Shown here one piece after another: positions 22,436-31,268 of a stretch of 41,422 bases of DNA (position 1 is the first letter of the stretch; each line of letters opens with the position of its first letter). The stretch covers positions 1 through 41,422 of the forward strand of contig CAZTDD010000053.1 in the NCBI GenBank assembly GCA_964612675.1, in the 5' to 3' direction. A model generated the notes under the pieces. It ran no database searches. It was not told the DNA's origin and saw only the letters and a list, made by a program, of their open reading frames with translations. The DNA comes from CAZTDD01 sp964612675. GTDB lineage: Bacteria > Hinthialibacterota > Hinthialibacteria > Hinthialibacterales > JAKPRU01. The position numbers and the translations under genes were made by a program.

Positions 22436-25400
22436 CTACCGATATATCGCCCAATCGATCACGTTTGTCGGTTCATCGCCTTTGCCGACCTTAAACACAT
22501 CCGGCAGAGTGGTCTCCTGCCCGTCCGGTGTGGATAACGTCACATCGTAAAGACCGTCCGGCAAACCCGTCGGAATCACGACTTCCAAGTCGCCGCAGAT
22601 CTCGGTGGATGTGATCGGCAAATTGATATGGTCCAGACTCACATGATTCCCGACAGAGAAATTCAGTCCCGTCGCCACTACAGTAGCCGTAACCCGCTTC
22701 TCCGTATCCGGTTGTGCGGCAGGTTCGATAGAAACGATGGAAAGCGTTTCGCCCTCCTCTTCGTTCATCCAATCCAGCGAATTCTCAATGATTCTCGCCA
22801 TCGGTTCGAAATCCAGCCGCTCCAATGGGAAGGCAAGAAAAACCGCTCGATAGCTGCACGAATCGACACTAATTCCAACAACCCGGCTCATTCTTCCGTT
22901 GGAGCCGAACGCGGGATCGGCGATATCCGTGGCGTCCAACGTGATCGTATCGACAAAATCCTCAAACCCGTCGAAGTTATCTTCACCGTCCGGCCGCTCG
23001 TCGAACACAAGCGATTGTGTGCCGATACCTTCTGCGATCGGGTTCCCCACAATCCCTTCTATCGTGTCCGCGTGGAAATCATGCCCGAATCGGCGAATGT
23101 GCATCACATGCTGGTCGAACGGTGTCTCATGCTGCTCGTTGTTCCCCCAATCGCTCCAGTCCTGGCCCGACACCAACAGAGATCCACCCCGAGCCAGGTA
23201 CTTCGTCAATTCGGTATTCAATCGAACGCGCTCATTATACGCATTTGGCAACTCGTTCGCCGAAACTGTATTGAGCGACGTCGTCGCCATAAACATCAGC
23301 ACGGTATCGAAATTCAGCATATACTTATGGCTTGGGTACTGATCGATCTGAATCTTGTCCCAAACCGTGTATCCATAGCCCGCTCGTTCTACAGCGTCGA
23401 TATAATGCTCCTCCGACCCGAAGTTGCTGTCATCATCGATCAGCAAGACCCTCCCGACCGGCTCGGGAACATGAATCGCACGAGCCCAAAACGGCACCCG
23501 TAGAGAACCGTCCAGACCGTTCACTGCAAGAACAACGTCGCCGTCGAGATCCTGTTCATCCGCAAACGACACCGGCGCATCGAAAACCAGCGTAACCGTG
23601 GCAGTCACTTCTTCCGATGGACTCAACGTAATTGCCGCAGGCTCGACTTGTTGGGATACCAGGAGATCCGGGTTTCGAGGTTCCACCGATAACGTTACCG
23701 TCTGTTCGGACTCCGAAACGTTTTCAATGACAATGTCGCGTTGAATCGTTGTCTGTTCGGCGATCATCTGTCGACAGAAACTCAGGGTGGGGGGGGTAAC
23801 AAGAAGCGGCGTTTGAACCGCACGCTCCGCGTTCACATGCCCTGCGCCCCGGGTCATCGTCGGTTCTTCGCTCATGGGCTCGGGACGATCCGCCGAGATC
23901 ACAAGGGCCGACTTGATCTGGTCGGGCGTCCAATCGGGATGGACCTGTTGAATGAGTGCCGCAGCACCGGCGACTCGCGGGCACGCGAAGCTCGTACCGC
24001 TGATAAATTCAAATCCGGAAATCTGGAATCGATTGCCGCTCGGTGCGCCCGTTGGGACATCGTTTTGGGTCGCCGCGTAACTCCCGCCGCCGATCGCCAT
24101 AATGTCCGGTTTTATTGTGTAATCGACCGTGGGTCCGAGCGAGGAGAACGAGCTGACCTCAAACGGTTCCTGATTCCACTCGCTGGGCTTGGGAGCTACA
24201 AACTCAACTTCGACTGTATCGGCTTGACGAAGAAACTCCTTGATCTCCAGGCCGGCGTCCCGAGCGATGAAATAAGAAGGTAGTGTCGTTCCGGGAACGG
24301 ACGGGAACTGAACCGGAATGTTCGAGCCGCCATCGGCGTCGGCGGAATTATAGATAAGCGCACCCAGCCCGCCCGCAGCCTGGACACGGTCGATCTTGCT
24401 GCTGAATGTACAATCGTATCGTTGGACAAGCACCCACTTCCCAGTGGCGGATTCCGGCGGCAAATCCTCGCAAACAGCCCCATCGTCCTCTCCGCCATAC
24501 CCGTCTCCATCGAGATTGTCCGCATCGACGATGGAAAAACGTCCTGCGACGGGGTCTGACAGATAATCGCCGTCTTCGCCCAAAATGACCTGCTCGTCGG
24601 CAATGACTCGTTCACCGTCGACATAAACATTCATCGAGGCTTCCGTGCGGTCCGACGGTCCGGAGCCCGCATGTCCATTCGAGACAGACCCGACAGTGAT
24701 GACCTCCGGTATCTGTCCCGGACTGCCGATACTCTCCGTACGTCCCTCATTGCCTGCCGCCGCTACAAGCACCACGCCGGACGCGATGGCGTTGCGTATT
24801 GCCAGCGCTTCCGGATCCAGCGGCGTTTCAACATATTCCTCACTCCCAAGACTCATGTTGATAATATCCATTCCGTCTTCGACGGCGGCTTCGAGAGCAT
24901 CGATAATCTGATCCGTTGCGGCGAATTCGTTCGTGAAGATCTTGTAGTTGCCGAGGTACGCTTGGGGCGCTACGCCGGAGATGGGGCCGAGCGGGGAAGG
25001 GGTATTGAGGTTTCCTGCGGCGCACGCCGCGCTGTGCGTGCCGTGACCGTCCTGGTCTCTCGGGGTGGAATCTTCCGGCGCGTCGTTGAAAGCCCCGAAA
25101 ACACGCGCAACGATGACTTTATTATTCGTGAATTCGGAGTCTCCCATGGGGAAGCCTTCGGGGGCCTCGAAACCGTCATCTTCAAACATCGGATGTGTGG
25201 CGTCGATTCCTGTATCGACGACCGCGATCTTGATACCTTCGCCCGCTCGCGTATCCCCGCCAACAGCTTGCCACGCTTCCGGTGCGTTCATCAGCGGGTT
25301 ACTTTCGTTGAGGAACAACTTGTGACGGCGGGATGGCGCAATCGCCACGACTTCCGGCCAGCGTGCGATTTGATCGCGGAAATCCGGAGGGACTCGCACG

Positions 25401-25720
25401 GCGACTCCATTAAGCAGTCCCGTAAAGCGCCGCAATACATGGACTTGCGGTGACAGGGCCGTCAACCGGCGGACGACTTGATCTTGCTGCCTTTCCAGGC
25501 TTGCACGATGCTCGAGTAAATGACTGACGCGTGCCTGCTTTTTGGTTCGAATGCCTTTGTACAGTGACGGACCCGGCGCACTGGAGGCTACCGCGCTGAC
25601 AGGTGGACCCTCCAATACCAGGATCAGATCCAAATTCCGATCCCCCGACACGGGGCTTGCGAGGCACTCCCCAATCAGAAAAAAGCAACTCAATAAGGTG
25701 AGAAACAAACGAAATCGCAT
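22436..25720 (-). CDS. secreted subtilisin-like (S8) serine peptidase with PA insert
   Basis: A 1094-residue exported protease. ATG 25720 follows AAGGAAAG by 8 bases. Signal peptide 1-21 (LFLTLLSCFFLIGECLA); I9-like propeptide to about 130; catalytic domain with Asp169 (VVDTGID), His226 (DGHGTH), oxyanion Asn324 (AAGNEG) and Ser577 (GTSFACP), so the triad is complete. A PA domain is inserted at about 370-500 (GKWVLVQRYDCTFSSKIDRV, then GLGALIYNS), as in C5a-peptidase-like and plant subtilases. After 620 come an Ig-like stretch, a region with LLIDDDSNFGSEEHYIDAVE resembling a glutamine-amidotransferase-like fold, and a C-terminal IPT/TIG-like domain. It probably degrades extracellular protein. 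It stands alone in the window. Confidence 0.93.
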   Translation of the reverse strand: MRFRLFLTLLSCFFLIGECLASPVSGDRNLDLILVLEGPPVSAVASSAPGPSLYKGIRTKKQARVSHLLEHRASLERQQDQVVRRLTALSPQVHVLRRFTGLLNGVAVRVPPDFRDQIARWPEVVAIAPSRRHKLFLNESNPLMNAPEAWQAVGGDTRAGEGIKIAVVDTGIDATHPMFEDDGFEAPEGFPMGDSEFTNNKVIVARVFGAFNDAPEDSTPRDQDGHGTHSAACAAGNLNTPSPLGPISGVAPQAYLGNYKIFTNEFAATDQIIDALEAAVEDGMDIINMSLGSEEYVETPLDPEALAIRNAIASGVVLVAAAGNEGRTESIGSPGQIPEVITVGSVSNGHAGSGPSDRTEASMNVYVDGERVIADEQVILGEDGDYLSDPVAGRFSIVDADNLDGDGYGGEDDGAVCEDLPPESATGKWVLVQRYDCTFSSKIDRVQAAGGLGALIYNSADADGGSNIPVQFPSVPGTTLPSYFIARDAGLEIKEFLRQADTVEVEFVAPKPSEWNQEPFEVSSFSSLGPTVDYTIKPDIMAIGGGSYAATQNDVPTGAPSGNRFQISGFEFISGTSFACPRVAGAAALIQQVHPDWTPDQIKSALVISADRPEPMSEEPTMTRGAGHVNAERAVQTPLLVTPPTLSFCRQMIAEQTTIQRDIVIENVSESEQTVTLSVEPRNPDLLVSQQVEPAAITLSPSEEVTATVTLVFDAPVSFADEQDLDGDVVLAVNGLDGSLRVPFWARAIHVPEPVGRVLLIDDDSNFGSEEHYIDAVERAGYGYTVWDKIQIDQYPSHKYMLNFDTVLMFMATTSLNTVSANELPNAYNERVRLNTELTKYLARGGSLLVSGQDWSDWGNNEQHETPFDQHVMHIRRFGHDFHADTIEGIVGNPIAEGIGTQSLVFDERPDGEDNFDGFEDFVDTITLDATDIADPAFGSNGRMSRVVGISVDSCSYRAVFLAFPLERLDFEPMARIIENSLDWMNEEEGETLSIVSIEPAAQPDTEKRVTATVVATGLNFSVGNHVSLDHINLPITSTEICGDLEVVIPTGLPDGLYDVTLSTPDGQETTLPDVFKVGKGDEPTNVIDWAIYR

Positions 25721-25978
25721 GCTGATCTTTCCTTATCGAAGATTCTTTGGCGGATAGGCGGGCTTCGCTAACGCGAATCGGCCGATCAGCTGCGCGAATG
25801 GGATGAAACAGCAGAATCAATAGATGAAACGGTTAGACGCGATAGTCTATTCGGCGGCAACTCCGGATCGCCGCACCTACACGTCCTGTTTCCACCAATA
25901 AGCATTCCTTTCTGCCGGAGCATCAACCATGCGGCATAAGCATCAAAACGAGAGAACGATTCTCTCCTATAAGAAATC
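25721..25978. other. spacer between the protease and lysC
   Basis: No gene. It includes the putative lysC terminator at 25945-25966 and presumably the protease promoter at about 25740-25870, for which I see no clear hexamers. Confidence 0.4.
25945..25966 (-). terminator. putative lysC terminator
   Basis: A perfect 7-bp stem GAGAGAA/TTCTCTC with a 3-base loop lies just after the lysC stop on the minus strand, followed by GTTTTG. The U-tract is short, so efficiency is uncertain. Confidence 0.45.
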
Positions 25979-27238
25979 TTAACCTTTCTGTTCTGTCAAA
26001 CCAAATTCCTCGCACAGCGTCCGGACGGCGAGTTCCGTATACTCTTCAGATAACACTACAGATATCTTAATCTCTGAGGTGCTGATCATCTGAATGTTGA
26101 TCCCGCGTTCGGCCAGCGATTTGAACATTCGCGCGGCAACTCCGGCGTGGGTTCGCATTCCGACACCGATGGCGGAGACTTTCGCGATCTGATCGTCGTA
26201 GCGAATATCCTGCGCATCGACGGCCTGTTTGATCTGCTCTTCCAGCTTCTGTACGCGCACGAGATCCGGCTTTTCAACAGTAAACGACAAATCGGTCTTG
26301 TCGGCGGCTCCCACGTTCTGGACAATCATGTCCACCACAACCGCATTGTCGGCAAGCAGGTTGAATATCTTTGCCGCCACACCCGGCTTGTCCGGTACGG
26401 CGGCCAGAGTTACTTTCGCTTCGTTCGTATTTCGCTGAATCGAGCTGACGACTACATCTTCCATCATGCTCTCGGGCTCTGAAGTAACAAGTGTGCCAGG
26501 TAGTTCGACCATTGGATCCTCCGGTAGTTCGTCAAAACTGGATACGACCTTCAAAGTGACATCATATTTCGCTGCGAATTGTACGGCACGCGTGTGCAGT
26601 ACCTTCGCACCCGCTGAGGCCATCTCTAACATCTCTTCGTAAGAAATCGCCGGTAACTTCTTTGCTCGTGGTACGATACGAGGATCGGCGGCATACACCG
26701 CGTCGACATCTGTGTAGATATCGCATCGGTCGGCTTTCAGGATGGCCGCCATTGCCACCGCTGTCAGATCGGAAGCGCCGCGCCCCATCGTCGTTACATC
26801 GCCGTTCTCGTTTAGCCCCTGGAATCCGGCAACGACCACAACCTTGCCCTTGTCCAGTTCCTGCCGAGCCCGCTCACCGTCGATCTGGTTGATCCGGGCT
26901 TTCATGAATGCCCCGTCGGTGTAGATCCCAAGCTGTCGGCCGGTCAAGGAGACTGCATCGTACCCCATTCGGTTAAGCGCAATGGCCATCAGACCGATCG
27001 ATACCTGCTCGCCGGTCGACGCGACCATGTCCATTTCACGGGGACAATCCGCACCGGCTGCCGGGTTCATCTCCATACACAGGTCCAGCAACCTGTCCGT
27101 TTCTCCTTTCATGGCCGAAACGGCGACCACAACTTGGTTTCCCCGCTTCAACTCTCTGTCTACTCGTCTGGCCGATTCGCGAATACGATCCGGATCGGCC
27201 ATCGAAGAACCGCCGAATTTTTGTACAATTAATGCCAT
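25979..27238 (-). CDS. lysC: aspartate kinase
   Basis: First enzyme of the aspartate pathway: ATP plus aspartate gives 4-phosphoaspartate, leading to lysine, threonine, methionine and diaminopimelate. The 419-residue protein has the kinase signature VQKFGGSSMADPDRI (5-19), VSAMKGETDRLL, the STGEQVS substrate loop, MGRGASDLTAVAMAA and TDVDAVYAADPRIV. Two C-terminal ACT domains follow (EAKVTLAAVPDKPGVAAKIF and ISAIGVGMRTHAGVAARMF-like), the usual site of lysine or threonine feedback. AAAGGG lies 4 bases before ATG 27238. GRGAS replaces the commoner GRGGS, a mild change. It follows the apgM homologue by 124 bases in the same direction, suggesting a shared amino-acid operon. Confidence 0.96.
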   Translation of the reverse strand: MALIVQKFGGSSMADPDRIRESARRVDRELKRGNQVVVAVSAMKGETDRLLDLCMEMNPAAGADCPREMDMVASTGEQVSIGLMAIALNRMGYDAVSLTGRQLGIYTDGAFMKARINQIDGERARQELDKGKVVVVAGFQGLNENGDVTTMGRGASDLTAVAMAAILKADRCDIYTDVDAVYAADPRIVPRAKKLPAISYEEMLEMASAGAKVLHTRAVQFAAKYDVTLKVVSSFDELPEDPMVELPGTLVTSEPESMMEDVVVSSIQRNTNEAKVTLAAVPDKPGVAAKIFNLLADNAVVVDMIVQNVGAADKTDLSFTVEKPDLVRVQKLEEQIKQAVDAQDIRYDDQIAKVSAIGVGMRTHAGVAARMFKSLAERGINIQMISTSEIKISVVLSEEYTELAVRTLCEEFGLTEQKG

Positions 27239-27362
27239 CGTTTCCCTTTCACTCCTTCAAATCTCGTTCCCACTCGCTGGTAATTCTGTCGATCTAAAGT
27301 TAGTCTTTTGTGTGTAGTAAACAAATCCTAGTACAATCGCCGATTCCTATATTACTTTGCTC

Positions 27363-28562
27363 TCAGTCAAACAAATCAAGCAGTTTTTCTATCAGGCGGT
27401 GCCCCGGAATGACTTCTTTGCTTCGGTGACGGACATTCTCCTCCGTAAAACCACCGGATGCTTTCACTTCTCTCTCATTACTGTCAAACAGCAGGTAGGG
27501 GACGCTGTCGCGAACATGCGTTTTCACCGATATCGGAGTCGGATGATCCGGCAGCAATAGCAGCCGATACGGCTGCAGACCGGCCTCCGCGTCGAGCCCC
27601 TCCATCAGCGTTCCGAGAAAACGCTTGTCGAAGTCCGAGATGGCTTTTTCTTTCAATTGAGCGTCGCCCATATGGCCCGCTTCGTCCGGGGCCTCAATAT
27701 GTGCGTACACAAAATCGCCGTGCCGTAACGCTTCAAGCGCCGCCTGGGCCTTGCCTTCGTAGTTCGTATCCACAAAACCGGTGGCTCCAGGGACGTTGAC
27801 CACTTCCAGCCCCAGAAGATGTCCGATGCCTTTCACCAGATCCACTGCTGTAATTACGGCGCCGCTAATCCCAAATCGATCCTTCATCAACGGCAAGCTC
27901 GGTTTTTTCCCCTGTCCCCACAGCCAGATTTGCGTCGCGGGCCGTTTGCCTTCCGAGATTCGCCGTTCGTTGACCGGATGGTTGCGAAGAATCTCTCCGG
28001 ACCTTTCCATCAATCCCAGAACCCACTCACCGGAGGGGCCTTTTGGCAAATGCCCATCGACTTCTTGATCGGTGATGTCGTGCGGTGGTACGCAGTCGGC
28101 GTTCACATACTCGCCGGGCGCCAGCATGGCATGCCGATACGAGACCCCTGCATGAAACGATACGCCTTCTCCGCCGAGGCTCTCGTCAAGCGACCGAATG
28201 ATCTCTTTCGCCTCCTCCGACGTGATATGACCGGCGGTAAAATCCTCCATCACCCCGTTGCGCACCGTCACCAGATTACATCGATAGGCCACGCCGTCGC
28301 CGATCTCCACACCAAGGCTCGCGGCCTCCAGCGGAGAGCGGCCGGTGTAATACTTGTCCGGCTGAAGCCCGAAAATGGACAATGCCGCGACGTCGCTGCC
28401 CGGATGCATCCCCTCGGGCACCGTCTCTCCCCACCCAACGATCGAGCGGTCGGCGAGACGATCCATTACGGTGCGATCGGCGCAAACAAGTGGCGTTCGT
28501 CCTTCCGGAAAATCCTGGGGCAAATCGGACATCCCGTCGGGTACGATAATCAGGTACTTCAC
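27363..28562 (-). CDS. apgM: cofactor-independent phosphoglycerate mutase family; candidate homoserine kinase
   Basis: A 399-residue alkaline-phosphatase-superfamily protein of the archaeal-type iPGM group. GTG 28562 is preferred (GAGGG 7 bases upstream; gives VKYLIIVPDGMSD, the family start) over TTG 28565. Visible metal and catalytic motifs: PDGMSD near the start, HPGSDVAALSIFGL with the nucleophile Ser, YYTGRSPLEAASLGV, HIEAPDEAGHMGD and LPDHPTPISVKTH. By family it would isomerise 3- and 2-phosphoglycerate. However, a subgroup (TIGR02535, proposed homoserine kinase) is found with threonine-pathway genes in bacteria lacking ThrB. Direct linkage to lysC here favours phosphorylation of homoserine. 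Assignment between the two roles is inference. Confidence 0.85.
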   Translation of the reverse strand: MKYLIIVPDGMSDLPQDFPEGRTPLVCADRTVMDRLADRSIVGWGETVPEGMHPGSDVAALSIFGLQPDKYYTGRSPLEAASLGVEIGDGVAYRCNLVTVRNGVMEDFTAGHITSEEAKEIIRSLDESLGGEGVSFHAGVSYRHAMLAPGEYVNADCVPPHDITDQEVDGHLPKGPSGEWVLGLMERSGEILRNHPVNERRISEGKRPATQIWLWGQGKKPSLPLMKDRFGISGAVITAVDLVKGIGHLLGLEVVNVPGATGFVDTNYEGKAQAALEALRHGDFVYAHIEAPDEAGHMGDAQLKEKAISDFDKRFLGTLMEGLDAEAGLQPYRLLLLPDHPTPISVKTHVRDSVPYLLFDSNEREVKASGGFTEENVRHRSKEVIPGHRLIEKLLDLFD

Positions 28563-28601
28563 CAAATTGCCCTCACTTGAGAGTGGTTCGTAACGGTGAC
28601 G

Positions 28602-28613
28602 TTGTATACAACA
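28602..28613. promoter_or_regulatory. GTTGTATACAAC palindrome upstream of apgM
   Basis: A perfect 12-bp palindrome about 40 bases before the apgM start, in AT-rich DNA with TTTATAAA beside it. It fits an operator overlapping the promoter of the apgM-lysC operon, but no regulator is identified. Confidence 0.35.
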
Positions 28614-28700
28614 CTTTATAAAATCAGTAGTTTAGCGAACTTGTCCGCCATTCCGAAGACAAGCAGCCTCCACAACAGCGGGCTGATCGACCGTGCGGCT

Positions 28701-29972
28701 TCAGTAAGGCATTCGGTATTGCAATGGAGGACGAACCTTGCCTGCGGCGTGCGACAAACTTCGGGTCAGCAAGTCCAGAATGGACGGTTTGAGTTCCCGG
28801 CTCTCGACAACCCGAGGTTCGCCCTTCATTCCGGCGAGCCCCGCGGCCAGTTTAACCGCATCATCGAGGGTGCCGAGTTTGTCGACCAGACCGATCTCGA
28901 GTGCCTGTCGTCCTGTGTACACCTTACCATCTGCGATGTTGTAGGCGAGCGCTTTCAGAAGTTTCTCTTCGACGGCGGCAGGCGGGTGCGGCTCTTCCTT
29001 ATCTGATTCCACTTCTCCTGTCGCGGGGGTAATCGTACCTGTAGCCGGTTGCAAGGAGGACGTGACCGAGGAAACCTCGGCAGTCGCAGTACCGGTCTCC
29101 GCAGTGGATTGTGAGGATTGGGAGCTCTCGGTCTCTGTCGCGCTTTCCGGTATCGCGCTGTGATATTGTTCAATAATCTGAATGAACTCTTCCGAGAACG
29201 GATACCGGATTCTGCCGTCCCGTAAGGTTACGGCGTTCCGTACCCTATCCGGTTCCGTCCGTAATACCTGCAGCAGCCGTGCTTTTCGCCCTTCTTGAAC
29301 CGCTTCCACGAACTGGGCGTATGTATCGTTAGCCACACTTTCGAGCATACGGCGTTCTTCGGGTGTTAAGGGCTTATCGATACCGCCCCACTCTTTGTAC
29401 TCGCCCGCTTTGACTGTCTCCGTTCCGACACCGATTCTATCTAGAAGGTCCTGGGCCTGCCAAAACTTCATGTAAACCCCGATACTGCCGGTGAGTGTGC
29501 CTGCGGCGGAGACGATCATATCTGCGCCGCACCCGGCATAATATCCCCCGGAGGCCGCCATAGAGCTGAATGAAGCGACCACGACCTTTCTGTATTTTGT
29601 ACGTAGATCGACCACCTTCTGGTGAAGCTCCTGCGACGGCGAAACCAGGCCGCCGGGGCTATCGATGCGCAAAACAATCGCCCGAACCGACTGATCCTCC
29701 CCATATCTGTCCAGCTGATCACACCATTCCTGCGCGTCGTAGAGGACACCTTCGATTCGAACTACCGCAACCTTCTCCCCCATGACGGGGAGAAAGTCGC
29801 TGCCTGTAATCAAAACGATACCTGCAACGAGAACGGTCACCAGCGCAATAAGCACAAGCAGCAGAAAAAGTAGCACTACAAGCGTTGCCCGGCTTTTTTT
29901 GCGAGGTGGTTGTCCCATGTGAGGGTTGCGTTGATTCGGATACGATGGTGCCATATTTTGATCTATTCGCAT
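28701..29972 (-). CDS. sppA: signal peptide peptidase SppA with an internal insert
   Basis: Membrane-bound serine protease of family S49 that degrades cleaved signal peptides. Residues 1-28 are a polar N-tail with KKSR, followed by one TM segment (29-56). Catalytic residues fit the short B. subtilis-type SppA: Ser141 in SSMAASGGYYAG and Lys193 in AGEYKEWGG, 52 residues apart as in that enzyme. DSPGG (104-108) and GSIGVY (162-167) are present. At residue 231 the usual continuous EGRK...ADGKVYTGRQALEIGLVD is split by about 110 extra residues, the latter part Ser/Thr/Glu-rich (SATETESSQSSQSTAETGTA). Start at ATG 29972 is uncertain; ATG 29954 is an alternative. The frame appears intact. Confidence 0.92.
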   Translation of the reverse strand: MRIDQNMAPSYPNQRNPHMGQPPRKKSRATLVVLLFLLLVLIALVTVLVAGIVLITGSDFLPVMGEKVAVVRIEGVLYDAQEWCDQLDRYGEDQSVRAIVLRIDSPGGLVSPSQELHQKVVDLRTKYRKVVVASFSSMAASGGYYAGCGADMIVSAAGTLTGSIGVYMKFWQAQDLLDRIGVGTETVKAGEYKEWGGIDKPLTPEERRMLESVANDTYAQFVEAVQEGRKARLLQVLRTEPDRVRNAVTLRDGRIRYPFSEEFIQIIEQYHSAIPESATETESSQSSQSTAETGTATAEVSSVTSSLQPATGTITPATGEVESDKEEPHPPAAVEEKLLKALAYNIADGKVYTGRQALEIGLVDKLGTLDDAVKLAAGLAGMKGEPRVVESRELKPSILDLLTRSLSHAAGKVRPPLQYRMPY

Positions 29973-30154
29973 TCTCAGAAATGTAAACCAGTTATGAATG
30001 GCTTAGAATCGCAGATTTGCGCATACTGGCAATCAATAGTCTACAGAAGACCCGGTGTCATATTGAAGCTAGGTTCATTCTGGTCAAACAGAACGAAGCG
30101 CATGAGCCCATTCCCCGTTACAATCGCTGTGAATTGAGTAAAAGAAGCGGAACC

Positions 30155-31258
30155 ATGCAGACGGCCTTGCCCTTGGCATACATACAGATCTTCGGCCTTT
30201 CCTTCGCGGTGGCGTTGCTGTCCACACCGCTTTGGATGTGGCTTGCCCGTCGGATCGGAGCTGTAGACCGACCGGCCGACCGGAAGATCCACGACAAGCC
30301 CGTCTTGTATTTGGGAGGGCTCTCCTTTCACGCATCTTTCGCTGCCGTGTTGGTGTTCGTGCTCTGGCGATGCCCTTATCTGGTCGAGAGCTCCGTGTGG
30401 CAGAACAAGTGGCTCGCGCTGTTTCTCGGGGCGACATTGATCCTAGTTATGGGGATCATTGACGATTTGCGCGGCTTGAGACCTCGAACTAAACTCACCG
30501 GTCAGGTTCTTATTGCGCTGATGTTGGTGGCCTGTGGTTTTCGTTTTGAAGTTGTCACAGACCCGTTCGGGGGCGGAACGATCCATCTGGGGCTCCTGGG
30601 CTGGCTACTCTCCGTTTTCTGGATCGTGGCCATTGGAAACGCCGTAAACCTCGTCGACGGGCTGGATGGATTGGCAGCCGGTGTAGTGTTCTTCGCGGCC
30701 TGCGCGAATCTGGCGATAGCGCTCTCGCCATGGCAAGGATTCGTAGGCCTGATCTCTCTGATCTTGATTGGCGGGACACTCGGGTTTCTGCCTTACAACT
30801 TCTACCCTGCGAAGATTTTTATGGGCGATACGGGAAGTCTCTACTTGGGCTTTTTGTTGGGGGCCAGTGCGATAGAAAGCAGTGTAAAAAGCACGACGGT
30901 CGTGTCTCTCCTGTTCCCACTGGTCGCTCTGTTGATCCCACTTCTGGACACGGGGCTCGCCGTGATACGGCGAAGCCGCAGAGGACAGCATCTTTTTGAC
31001 GCGGATCGAGAACACATTCACCATCGTCTCCTTCGTTTGGGATTATCTCATCGGCAGGCTGTTTTGCTGCTGCACGCACTGTGTCTGTTGCTGGCGGCGT
31101 CTGCGTATCTTGGTTCGCAGCTGCCGAATTATCTGACGATTCTTTTCTTGTCGGTTATCGGTGGTGCTGTAATCTGGGGATTCTGGGTGTTCTCTTTTTT
31201 GGAACGTCGAATCACGCGGCTCAGCAGCGACTCGTCGCGCCATTCTCAGGGTGTGTGA
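30155..31258 (+). CDS. WecA/TagO/MraY-family undecaprenyl-phosphate sugar-1-phosphate transferase
   Basis: Polytopic inner-membrane enzyme that loads a sugar 1-phosphate (usually GlcNAc) from a UDP-sugar onto undecaprenyl phosphate, starting O-antigen, teichoic-acid or exopolysaccharide chains. The 367-residue protein has about 10-11 TM helices. Family motifs: DRKIHDKPVLYLGG, MGIIDDLRGLRPRTKL (Mg-binding Asp pair), NAVNLVDGLDGLAAG, PYNFYPAKIFMGDTGSLYLG and DREHIHHRLLRLG (His-rich loop typical of WecA/TagO). ATG 30155 is the first sensible start; a longer frame from 30017 is non-homologous. It overlaps or abuts the SprT-like gene. The glycosyltransferases at 35-41 kb might act downstream. Confidence 0.93.
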   Translation: MQTALPLAYIQIFGLSFAVALLSTPLWMWLARRIGAVDRPADRKIHDKPVLYLGGLSFHASFAAVLVFVLWRCPYLVESSVWQNKWLALFLGATLILVMGIIDDLRGLRPRTKLTGQVLIALMLVACGFRFEVVTDPFGGGTIHLGLLGWLLSVFWIVAIGNAVNLVDGLDGLAAGVVFFAACANLAIALSPWQGFVGLISLILIGGTLGFLPYNFYPAKIFMGDTGSLYLGFLLGASAIESSVKSTTVVSLLFPLVALLIPLLDTGLAVIRRSRRGQHLFDADREHIHHRLLRLGLSHRQAVLLLHALCLLLAASAYLGSQLPNYLTILFLSVIGGAVIWGFWVFSFLERRITRLSSDSSRHSQGV

Positions 31259-31268
31259 GGTATCTATC

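Noticed and set aside
22628..23503. 291-residue plus-strand frame inside the S8 peptidase gene
   Set aside because: Antisense to a gene with a complete catalytic triad and no family resemblance of its own.
27239..27362. Lysine riboswitch upstream of lysC
   Set aside because: The spacer is only 124 bases and shows neither the multi-helix core nor the conserved loops of the L-box.
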